NCBI GenBank assembly: GCA_021647805.1 | Contig: JAKITZ010000102.1 | Span: 1 to 8,383, forward strand | Length of the DNA stretch: 8,383 nucleotides | Direction of reading: 5' to 3' | Origin: Robiginitomaculum sp. | GTDB taxonomy: Bacteria > Pseudomonadota > Alphaproteobacteria > Caulobacterales > Maricaulaceae | Part shown: piece by piece, positions 1 to 6,058 of the stretch | How the letters are laid out: each line of letters starts with the position of its first letter | Position numbering within the stretch: the stretch's first letter is position 1 | Translations under genes and position numbers: made by a program | Notes under the pieces: model-generated | What the model was told of the DNA's origin: nothing | The model's input: only the letters and a program-made list of their open reading frames with translations | Databases searched by the model: none

Positions 1-73
1 ATAGATAAAAACCCCGCGCCACATTAGCAATACTGGCCGGAGCAATAGCACTTGCTTGCTGTAGCAGCCTCAT
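1..73 (-). CDS. GHMP-family kinase, homoserine kinase-like (N-terminal fragment, cut by window edge)
   Basis: Only the first 24 codons are visible. They hold the motif APASIANVARGF at residues 11-22, which matches the amino-terminal signature of homoserine kinase (general form APASxANxxxGFDxLG), an ATP-dependent GHMP kinase that phosphorylates homoserine on the way to threonine. The ATG overlaps the mutB stop as ATGA (70-73), the same arrangement as between mutA and mutB, which supports this start and suggests translational coupling. The Shine-Dalgarno is weak (AAGG about 11 bases upstream). One oddity is visible: the Asp normally following GF, which helps bind homoserine in this family, is Tyr here (residue 23). 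The protein may therefore be a divergent homoserine kinase or a GHMP kinase for another substrate; an L-threonine kinase of the cobalamin pathway is a less likely alternative. The rest of the gene lies outside the window, so family assignment rests on one short motif. Confidence 0.55.
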   Translation of the reverse strand, partial: MRLLQQASAIAPASIANVARGFYL

Positions 74-2217
74 TGATTTGGGCGCCTTAACAGCCGTTCT
101 ATCAATGATAATGCAGCTTCGAATATCACTGTTCCCGGCAAGAATATTTCAGATGCCCCCATATCACGCAAAGTTTGCACATCATCAGGCGGGATCACAC
201 CACCAACGACAATGTGTATATCTGAGCGTCCGGCATTATTGATCGCGCCGCGAAGCTCTGGCACCAAAGTAAGGTGTCCTGCCGCCAATGATGAAGCGCC
301 AATTACATCAACATCTTTCTCTATTGCCAGCTCGGCAGCTTCTTTTGGCGTTTGAAATAATGGCCCGGTTATTACCTCCCACCCAAGATCCAAAAATGCC
401 GAAGCCACAACTTTTTGACCGCGATCATGGCCATCTTGACCCATTTTTGCCACCAGAATTTTAGGCCTTCGCCCCTGCTCTGCCGCAAAGGTTTCTTCTA
501 ATTGTTTGGCTTTAATTGCTGATGGTACAGAACTGGTTGCTGCTCCGTAAATTCCGCGAACAGTCTTATGTACCGCTTTATGACGACCCCATACTTGCTC
601 CAGTGCATAAGACATTTCACCGACGCTGGCCATATTAGAAGCTGCAATTACCGCCAGTTCAAGTAAATTACCTTGGCCGGTTTCTGCCGCATTAGTAAGG
701 GCGCTCAAGCTGGCTTTTACTTGCCCCCCATCACGTTGGCTTCGTAATTTTTGCAAGCGTTTTATCTGGTTATTGCGGACTTTCTCGTTGTCTACTTTCA
801 ACACCGGTATTTCTTGTTCGCACTCTGGAAGAAACCTGTTCACCCCGACAATAACTTTCTCGCCGCTATCTATTTGTCCTTGAGTGGCGGTGGCAGCTTC
901 TTCAATTCGTTGTTTTGGCAGGCCTTGCTCAATCGCCATTTCCATGCCGCCGATTTTCTCGATTTCATTGATGTGTTCCATGGCTCTACCGGCTAGATCG
1001 CGGGTTAGGCGCTCAACGAAATACGAGCCGCCCCAAGGATCAATCGTTTTGGTAAGTCCGGCTTCGGTTTGCAAAAATAATTGTGTATTTCTGGCAATTC
1101 TGGCAGAAAAATCGGTCGGCAAAGCCAAAGCCTCGTCCAACGAATTAGTATGTAAGGATTGAGTGCCACCATCAACCGCAGCCATCGCCTCAATATTGGT
1201 ACGGATCACATTATTAAAGACATCGGTTGCACTAAGCGACCAACCAGAAGTTTGGCAATGAGTACGTAAGTTCAAGGATTTCGGGTTCTTCGGGGCAAAG
1301 TTTTCTTGCATGAGGCGTGCCCACAATAAACGAGCCGCCCGTAATTTAGCTATTTCAATAAAATAATCAGTACCAATCCCGAAAAAGAAACTAAGCCGTG
1401 GAGCAAAATCATCAACGTCTAAGCCAGCTTTAATCCCGGCGCGCACATAAGCAATGCCATCAGCCAAAGTATAACCAAGTTCCAGATCGGCAGTGGCTCC
1501 GGCTTCTTGCATGTGATAGCCGGAGATCGAAATAGAGTTAAACTTGGGCATGTTCTTGGCGCAAAACTCGAAAATATCCGCAACAATTCTCATGCTTTGT
1601 TTTGGCGGATAAATATAAGTATTTCGGACCATGAACTCTTTGAGAACGTCATTTTGAATGGTTCCAGAAAGCTGAGCAGGCGTAACACCCTGTTCCTTAG
1701 CCGCCGCAATATAAAGCGCCATTATCGGTAAAACCGCGCCATTCATGGTCATGGAAACCGACATTTTATCCAATGGAATCTGGTCAAACAAAATCCGCAT
1801 ATCAAGCAAGCTATCAATAGCTACGCCAGCCATTCCTACATCACCGGCCACCCGTGGGTGATCACTGTCATAACCACGATGCGTGGCCAGATCAAAAGCA
1901 ATAGACAAGCCCTTTTGCCCGGCGGCCAGATTGCGGCGATAAAAAGCATTACTGTCTTCGGCCGTAGAAAATCCGGCATATTGGCGAATAGTCCACGGAC
2001 GCTGAGTGTACATTGTCGGATACGGCCCGCGAACAAACGGAGCTTGTCCCGGGTAATCAGCTTCAAGGCTTTTCGGTAAATGCTGCGAGCCATAAACAGA
2101 GCTTATGGCAATGCCCTCACGCGAGGTTACGGTTGAAGTTTTCTTGGTAATTAAAGGTTGTTCAATTACGCTCAACGGGATTTTACTAAAATCTGGAAAA
2201 ATTGTTCTATCACTCAT
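70..2217 (-). CDS. mutB: Methylmalonyl-CoA mutase large (catalytic, B12-binding) subunit
   Basis: This 715-residue cytoplasmic protein isomerises (R)-methylmalonyl-CoA to succinyl-CoA using adenosylcobalamin. The N-terminal substrate-binding TIM barrel spans roughly residues 40-560 and the C-terminal cobalamin domain about 583-710. Visible key residues are Y80 in RQYAGFST, R198 in VRNTYIYPP, and H235 in GYHMQEAGA. By constant offset these match Y89, R207 and H244 of the Propionibacterium enzyme. The base-off cobalamin motif DxHxxG is present as D595-G-H597-D-R-G600, with H597 the expected lower cobalt ligand and K591 and D595 its partners. GASSLAAGH (640-648) and GGVIPPDD (672-679) complete the B12 fold. 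All catalytic residues are intact and the length is normal. The ATG overlaps the mutA stop (ATGA, 2214-2217) and has a GGGGGT ribosome site about seven bases upstream, inside the mutA end. With mutA it should form the heterodimer in which only this chain is catalytic. Confidence 0.97.
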   Translation of the reverse strand: MSDRTIFPDFSKIPLSVIEQPLITKKTSTVTSREGIAISSVYGSQHLPKSLEADYPGQAPFVRGPYPTMYTQRPWTIRQYAGFSTAEDSNAFYRRNLAAGQKGLSIAFDLATHRGYDSDHPRVAGDVGMAGVAIDSLLDMRILFDQIPLDKMSVSMTMNGAVLPIMALYIAAAKEQGVTPAQLSGTIQNDVLKEFMVRNTYIYPPKQSMRIVADIFEFCAKNMPKFNSISISGYHMQEAGATADLELGYTLADGIAYVRAGIKAGLDVDDFAPRLSFFFGIGTDYFIEIAKLRAARLLWARLMQENFAPKNPKSLNLRTHCQTSGWSLSATDVFNNVIRTNIEAMAAVDGGTQSLHTNSLDEALALPTDFSARIARNTQLFLQTEAGLTKTIDPWGGSYFVERLTRDLAGRAMEHINEIEKIGGMEMAIEQGLPKQRIEEAATATQGQIDSGEKVIVGVNRFLPECEQEIPVLKVDNEKVRNNQIKRLQKLRSQRDGGQVKASLSALTNAAETGQGNLLELAVIAASNMASVGEMSYALEQVWGRHKAVHKTVRGIYGAATSSVPSAIKAKQLEETFAAEQGRRPKILVAKMGQDGHDRGQKVVASAFLDLGWEVITGPLFQTPKEAAELAIEKDVDVIGASSLAAGHLTLVPELRGAINNAGRSDIHIVVGGVIPPDDVQTLRDMGASEIFLPGTVIFEAALSLIERLLRRPNQ

Positions 2218-3998
2218 TTTCTTACCCCCAGAGCTGATAAAACAACTTGCAAGATAGCAATTACATCATCACCGATTGCCATGCGTCCGGCAAAGTTCTC
2301 TGGCACTTCTAAGCCACCGGCAATCCAAACTTGCTTTGCGTCTTTTGCTCTGAATTTTGCAGCTAATTGCACCATTTCCGTGCCATATTGGGCATCAGTA
2401 CCGCAAACTACGACGATTGGCGTAACAGCCACATCAAAATCTGCCAACATCTCTGTTTTATTTTGCCAGTGCTTTGCCTTGGTTGTTTCAATACCACCGG
2501 CAGCTAATAAATTTTTCACAAATCCGACCCGCAGCGCGCTTTGCTTTAACGTGCCAAGACTTGCAATGAATACTTTGCCGGATAGTGATTTTGCTTGATC
2601 TCGTAATTGCTCAAATTCTTCTGCATCATAAAATTGATCCAAACAAGCCCTGTTGTCGGGAGTAACCGGAGGGCGGCAATCACTGGTATTAGGTGATTCT
2701 TCATGCAGATTCGCATATTGATTAACACCAATTATCGAGATTTTTCTTTTGCGAATTAATTGCTGGCGTGTATCGCGCATTTGCGCAACAGTTTTACCTA
2801 ACCAGCCATTATCGATCGCTGCCACCAGACCACCTTGCGCCTCAATGGTTTGAAAATATTCCCAAGCCTTAAGTGCTAACTGCTCGCTCATTTGCTCATG
2901 GGCGTAACTACCACCGGCTGGATCAATTACTTTTGCCGCGGCACATTCTTCCATCAGCACTATTTGCGTATTTCTGGCCAGTCGCCGTGCCATTTCATCG
3001 GCTTGCCCCAAACGATAGGTAAAAGGTGTGACAGCAACCTCTTGCGCCCCGCCCAAAACCGCGGCCATTGCGGCTGTACTGGTGCGTAAAATATTCACCC
3101 ACGGATCATAACGGCTAAACATCCGCAAAGAGCTTCTTGCGTGAATCTGCAAGCTAGCCGCCTGCTGTGATACTCCAAAAGCAGTAACAACTTGCCCCCA
3201 AATCCTTCTGGCGGCGCGTAATTTGGCAATGCCCAAATGCAAATCCGCATCCACAGAAATTATCGCCTGCATCTGTTTGGCTGCATCATCTGGCTTGATG
3301 CCAGCGTGCAATAAAGTTCGCATATTGTGCGCGGTTTCTGCGGCAAGCCACGCCAACTCCAAAGCCTCAGTGCCACCAGCTTCATGCACCAAATTCGAGC
3401 AAATGCTTAAACTGCTAATTCCCGGAGCATTCGCGATTGTCCATTTAGACAGATCGCAAATAGTGTCGTCTGACACCGCAAAGCCAATCGCCGATAAACC
3501 AAAATTACCGCTAATTTTTGCCAGATCAATGTGTTTTCGTGACAATAGTTGGATAAGCTCTTTGGCATATTGACCAGTATATACCCCCGGCTGCAAAGAG
3601 ACCGCGGCAATGTTGAGATCAACACCTCGTAAAACAGCTTTAAGAGAGCAATCACTACGCTTTAATTGTAACTGTATCGCGCTGGCTCCGCCTAATAGCT
3701 CTTGCAAAACAAGTCGATTGGCTTGTTCGTCATCACTGACAAATACTTCGCAACAAATGCCCCAAGGTAATGAGTGCTCGCGTTGCGAACTAACGCCTCG
3801 GGTAAATGGGAACTGCCCGGCAATACCAGAGTTTTGCGGATTATCAGCTAATGTTAGCAATGGCCCACGAACCAAAGCGTCCAGAGTTTTGCTTGTCAGA
3901 ACTTGCTCGGATCTACCGCCAAGCGCTTTTGCGACCGCTTCTTGCCATAACTGGTGCTTGTTACCTGCTACTATTGATTTGCTGGAGGTGATTGCCAT
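2214..3998 (-). CDS. mutA: Methylmalonyl-CoA mutase small (non-catalytic) subunit
   Basis: This 594-residue protein is the partner chain of MutB in the heterodimeric mutase. It keeps the same fold: a barrel region (about residues 60-430) with mutase motifs such as LHLGIAKLRAARRIWG (253-268), NILRTSTAAMAAVLGGAQ (302-319) and KVIDPAGGSYAHE (356-368), and a degenerate cobalamin-like domain (about 472-590). The B12-ligating DxHxxG of MutB is missing; the equivalent stretch reads SLGTLKQSALRVGF (480-493). The active-site histidine of the GYHMQEAG segment is also lost (SNLVHEAG, 201-208, with Leu at the aligned position). This is the known pattern for MutA, which is structural and does not bind cobalamin. 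It is the first gene of the leftward operon. The start ATG has only a weak ribosome site (GGTTGA); no better upstream start is apparent. Its neighbour across a 132-bp gap is the divergent sdaA. Confidence 0.94.
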   Translation of the reverse strand: MAITSSKSIVAGNKHQLWQEAVAKALGGRSEQVLTSKTLDALVRGPLLTLADNPQNSGIAGQFPFTRGVSSQREHSLPWGICCEVFVSDDEQANRLVLQELLGGASAIQLQLKRSDCSLKAVLRGVDLNIAAVSLQPGVYTGQYAKELIQLLSRKHIDLAKISGNFGLSAIGFAVSDDTICDLSKWTIANAPGISSLSICSNLVHEAGGTEALELAWLAAETAHNMRTLLHAGIKPDDAAKQMQAIISVDADLHLGIAKLRAARRIWGQVVTAFGVSQQAASLQIHARSSLRMFSRYDPWVNILRTSTAAMAAVLGGAQEVAVTPFTYRLGQADEMARRLARNTQIVLMEECAAAKVIDPAGGSYAHEQMSEQLALKAWEYFQTIEAQGGLVAAIDNGWLGKTVAQMRDTRQQLIRKRKISIIGVNQYANLHEESPNTSDCRPPVTPDNRACLDQFYDAEEFEQLRDQAKSLSGKVFIASLGTLKQSALRVGFVKNLLAAGGIETTKAKHWQNKTEMLADFDVAVTPIVVVCGTDAQYGTEMVQLAAKFRAKDAKQVWIAGGLEVPENFAGRMAIGDDVIAILQVVLSALGVRK

Positions 3999-4012
3999 AT
4001 TTCAACCAGTTT

Positions 4013-4040
4013 ATATTATTGCACAGTTCTTTTAGGTCAG
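4013..4040 (-). promoter_or_regulatory. Possible promoter for the mutA-mutB operon
   Basis: Reading the minus strand upstream of mutA there is a CTGACC box (4035-4040) and a TAATAT box (4013-4018) separated by 16 bases, each matching the sigma-70-type consensus at four of six positions. The leader to the mutA ATG would be only about ten bases. The surrounding 3999-4130 interval also has to hold the sdaA promoter; I could not pick a convincing one for that gene. No cobalamin riboswitch box (GCCACTG-like) is seen, so B12 control of this operon is not evident here. Confidence 0.3.
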
Positions 4041-4120
4041 CATAAAGCCCAAAACAGTTCAAAGGAAGTTTTTACTGGCAAATTGTCTATTCTTGTTGCA
4101 AAGCTCAGAAAATTTGATTT

Positions 4121-4124
4121 GAGG
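4121..4124 (+). promoter_or_regulatory. Ribosome binding site that sets the sdaA start
   Basis: GAGG sits six bases before the ATG at 4131. The reading frame stays open upstream to a TTG at 4085 or earlier, but those codons have no ribosome site and add residues before the family's conserved N-terminus (ELFKTGLGPSSSHT). The ATG at 4131 is therefore preferred. Confidence 0.75.
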
Positions 4125-4130
4125 ATAACA

Positions 4131-5504
4131 ATGCTTACCGCTAATGAATTGTTCAAAACAGGCTTAGGCCCATCAAGCTCGCACACTACCGGGCCGATGA
4201 AGGCAGCATTTGCATTTGTTAATTGGTTGCAAAACCAAGTTCTGTTAAGCAAAACCACTCGCATAGAAACTAGGTTATTCGGATCATTGGCCTTAACCGG
4301 CATCGGCCACCATACTGATCGCGCTGTTTTATTGGGATTGTCAGGGTTTTCACCGGAAACTATCGAGCCACAGCAGGTTGAAACAATTATTGCGGAAATT
4401 AGAAAAAGCAACAAAATACGATTACCGAACGGGCGAATAATAAACTTATCCTACGAAAATGATTTGCTTTTCCAAACCGACGTCAACTTGCCCTATCATT
4501 CCAACTCAATGATGTTTTTGAGCTTTGATGCCAACAGCAATGAATTGGCCAGACGAATATATTACTCCATTGGCGGCGGGTTTATTGTTGACGAGGTTCA
4601 AGCCGGCCAAAACAGGCAGGCCGAGGCACATGATGATTTGCCATTTCAAATCACTTCTGCCGCTGATCTGTTGCAATTTTGCGCGGATGAAAAACTATCC
4701 ATTGCTGAACTGGTGATGCGCAATGAATGTGCGATTGCCAAGCAGCATGAAATAGAAGCAGAACTTGCCGCTATCTGGCAACGCATGGACGATTGCATTG
4801 AGAACGGTATGAGCAAGCGCGGATTATTGCCCGGCGGCTTAAATGTTCGTAGGCGAGCGGCGGATATATCAGAAAAGCTTAATCAAAACTTGGCCAAAAG
4901 TCAGGAAAAAGCCGAACGTAGCGACTGGCTGAACCTGTGGGCAATGGCGGTAAATGAAGAAAATGCTTCCGGTGGACGGGTTGTAACCGCACCAACCAAT
5001 GGTGCCGCCGGTGTCATACCAGCAGTGATCAAATATTATCTTAGCTTCGTAGATGGTGCTGATGTCAAAGGGATACGAATGTTTTTGCTTAACGCCACCG
5101 CGATTGGCGGGCTTTATAAACGAAATGCCTCTATCTCCGGTGCCGAAGTTGGTTGTCAGGGCGAAGTTGGTGTTGCTTGTTCAATGGCGGCGGCTGGTCT
5201 GGCTGCGGTCTTAGGCGGCAGCAATGAGCAGATAGAGAATGCCGCCGAGATCGGCATGGAACATAATCTGGGCATGACTTGCGATCCCATTGGCGGACTA
5301 GTGCAAATACCATGTATCGAACGCAATGCATTTGGCGCAGCAATGGCAGTACAAGCGGCACGTTTGGCAATGCTTGGCGATGGACAACACCATGTGAGTT
5401 TGGATAAGGTAATCCAGACTATGCGCGAAACCGGTCGCGATATGAGCCGCAAATACAAAGAAACCTCCGAGGGTGGCTTAGCGGTTAATGTGGTCGAGTG
5501 TTGA
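4131..5504 (+). CDS. sdaA: L-serine ammonia-lyase (L-serine dehydratase), iron-sulfur type, single chain
   Basis: The 457-residue cytoplasmic enzyme deaminates L-serine to pyruvate and ammonia using a [4Fe-4S] cluster. The N-terminal beta domain (about residues 1-150) begins with the hallmark GPSSSHTTGP (13-22); the catalytic alpha domain follows (about 185-450). Three cluster cysteines are visible: C342 in GCQGE, C384 in MTCDP and C395 in IPCIERN. The chain ends in cysteine (C457, VVEC). In the Legionella enzyme of nearly identical length a terminal cysteine binds the fourth iron and must be displaced by substrate, so the same tail mechanism is likely here. That places it with the single-chain, type 2 enzymes. 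A conserved SGGRVVTAPTNGAAGVIPA segment (280-298) is also typical. It is transcribed away from mutA and converges on the thiC group; no partner gene adjoins it. All recognised motifs are intact. Confidence 0.95.
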   Translation: MLTANELFKTGLGPSSSHTTGPMKAAFAFVNWLQNQVLLSKTTRIETRLFGSLALTGIGHHTDRAVLLGLSGFSPETIEPQQVETIIAEIRKSNKIRLPNGRIINLSYENDLLFQTDVNLPYHSNSMMFLSFDANSNELARRIYYSIGGGFIVDEVQAGQNRQAEAHDDLPFQITSAADLLQFCADEKLSIAELVMRNECAIAKQHEIEAELAAIWQRMDDCIENGMSKRGLLPGGLNVRRRAADISEKLNQNLAKSQEKAERSDWLNLWAMAVNEENASGGRVVTAPTNGAAGVIPAVIKYYLSFVDGADVKGIRMFLLNATAIGGLYKRNASISGAEVGCQGEVGVACSMAAAGLAAVLGGSNEQIENAAEIGMEHNLGMTCDPIGGLVQIPCIERNAFGAAMAVQAARLAMLGDGQHHVSLDKVIQTMRETGRDMSRKYKETSEGGLAVNVVEC

Positions 5505-5524
5505 GCGCGGAAGCGCAAAGATTA

Positions 5525-5546
5525 GTGGTATTCCTTCGAGCACCAC
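5525..5546 (+). other. Small stem-loop downstream of sdaA
   Basis: GTGGT (5525-5529) can pair with ACCAC (5542-5546) around a 12-base loop, 20 bases after the sdaA stop. It could help end or stabilise the sdaA transcript. No run of T follows, so it is not a standard intrinsic terminator, and I cannot exclude chance. It lies just outside the larger repeat at 5553-5625. Confidence 0.25.
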
Positions 5547-5552
5547 GGGATA

Positions 5553-5625
5553 GACTCCCTCTCCCCGCCGGGTAGAGTCCTCAAGTAGCGAAGCGATAGG
5601 ACAAACAAAGAGGCTGGGGTGAGGG
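5553..5625. repeat. Nested inverted repeat, REP/MITE-like intergenic element
   Basis: The arms CCCTCTCCCCGCC (5557-5569) and GGCTGGGGTGAGGG (5612-5625) are reverse complements except for one mismatch and one extra base. Inside them GTCCT (5577-5581) pairs with AGGAC (5598-5602) around a loop containing AGCGAAGCG. A competing hairpin is possible between GACTC (5553-5557) and GAGTC (5575-5579). Its GC-rich arms contrast with the AT-richer gene on its right. Similar CCCTCTCCCC / GGGTGAGGG palindromes are scattered between genes in many proteobacteria. It sits between the convergent sdaA and thiC-orf140 transcripts and ends three bases before the orf140 stop, so it could act on both 3' ends. No T-tract makes it a classical terminator. 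No transposase or target duplication was seen. Confidence 0.65.
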
Positions 5626-5628
5626 AAA

Positions 5629-6051
5629 CTATTTGGAAGTTAACACACCAGATGACCATAGTTTTACTTCAAACAATTCGTTGTCTTTATTTGAAAGGCC
5701 TATATCTTTGCGAATAGCAAGTAGCAGTTTCGTTAATAAAGCATCGTGATCTTCTAGGGTAATTGTACGATCCTTGTGTGATTTCTCACGATGAGATTCC
5801 ATTAGATCAATAACCTTGGATGGGGCAACGAGAAGCAAGTTATTGCAAGCTATAGCATACTCTCTTTGCGATTTTGAAGTAGATTCTCCAACGAGTGTTC
5901 CACTTAGAGAAAAAATATAATTCCTGTAAAGTTCAAGTTTTATCTTTCTCCACTCCGCTTTTCGTTCACGGGACTGATTTAACAGAAACCCAATCGTAAC
6001 CACTAAAACAGAACCTAAAATTGGGATACCCGATTGTAAAATCAATTCCAT
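5629..6051 (-). CDS. Unrecognised small membrane-anchored protein downstream of thiC
   Basis: I do not recognise this 140-residue protein. It begins with a hydrophobic segment (about residues 7-24, IPILGSVLVVTIGFLL) that should be a single membrane anchor. A strongly basic stretch follows (SRERKAEWRKIK, 27-38), which by the positive-inside rule would keep the rest in the cytoplasm. The remainder (40-140) is predicted mostly helical, charged and without cysteine clusters or catalytic motifs I can name. The start lies seven bases from the thiC stop, so it is probably cotranscribed with thiC and falls under the TPP riboswitch transcript. The ATG follows a run of seven G with no spacer. A TTG two codons later (6043-6045) would give a normal six-base spacing from the G-run, so the true start may be there. 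Base composition looks more AT-rich than thiC, hinting at a separate origin. No thiamine function can be assigned. Confidence 0.6.
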   Translation of the reverse strand: MELILQSGIPILGSVLVVTIGFLLNQSRERKAEWRKIKLELYRNYIFSLSGTLVGESTSKSQREYAIACNNLLLVAPSKVIDLMESHREKSHKDRTITLEDHDALLTKLLLAIRKDIGLSNKDNELFEVKLWSSGVLTSK

Positions 6052-6058
6052 CCCCCCC
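6052..6058 (-). repeat. Seven-G run bridging the thiC stop and the next start
   Basis: On the minus strand the thiC stop TAG runs directly into GGGGGG and then ATGG. The G-run is the only ribosome-site-like sequence for the downstream gene. It shares its first G with the thiC stop codon. Homopolymer runs of this length can slip, but since it lies outside both coding frames a change would alter spacing, not frame. Confidence 0.7.

Noticed and set aside
2158..2598. 146-codon plus-strand frame opposite the mutA 3' end and mutB start
   Set aside because: It is antisense to two strongly supported genes, is rich in residues typical of reverse-strand shadow frames, and has no recognisable motif.
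4083..4130. Upstream extension of sdaA to a TTG or other early codon
   Set aside because: No ribosome site precedes it, the extra 16 residues lie before the conserved family N-terminus, and the ATG at 4131 has a well-spaced GAGG.
3999..4130. Possible cobalamin riboswitch ahead of the B12-dependent mutase
   Set aside because: The interval is only 132 bp and shows no GCCACTG-like B12 box or the expected long paired leader.
5505..5516. GCGC-GGAA-GCGC hairpin right after the sdaA stop as an intrinsic terminator
   Set aside because: The stem is only four base pairs and no T-run follows, so it cannot be supported as a terminator.
5156..5518. 120-codon minus-strand frame opposite the sdaA 3' half
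   Set aside because: It lies antisense to conserved Fe-S motifs of sdaA and has no family features of its own.
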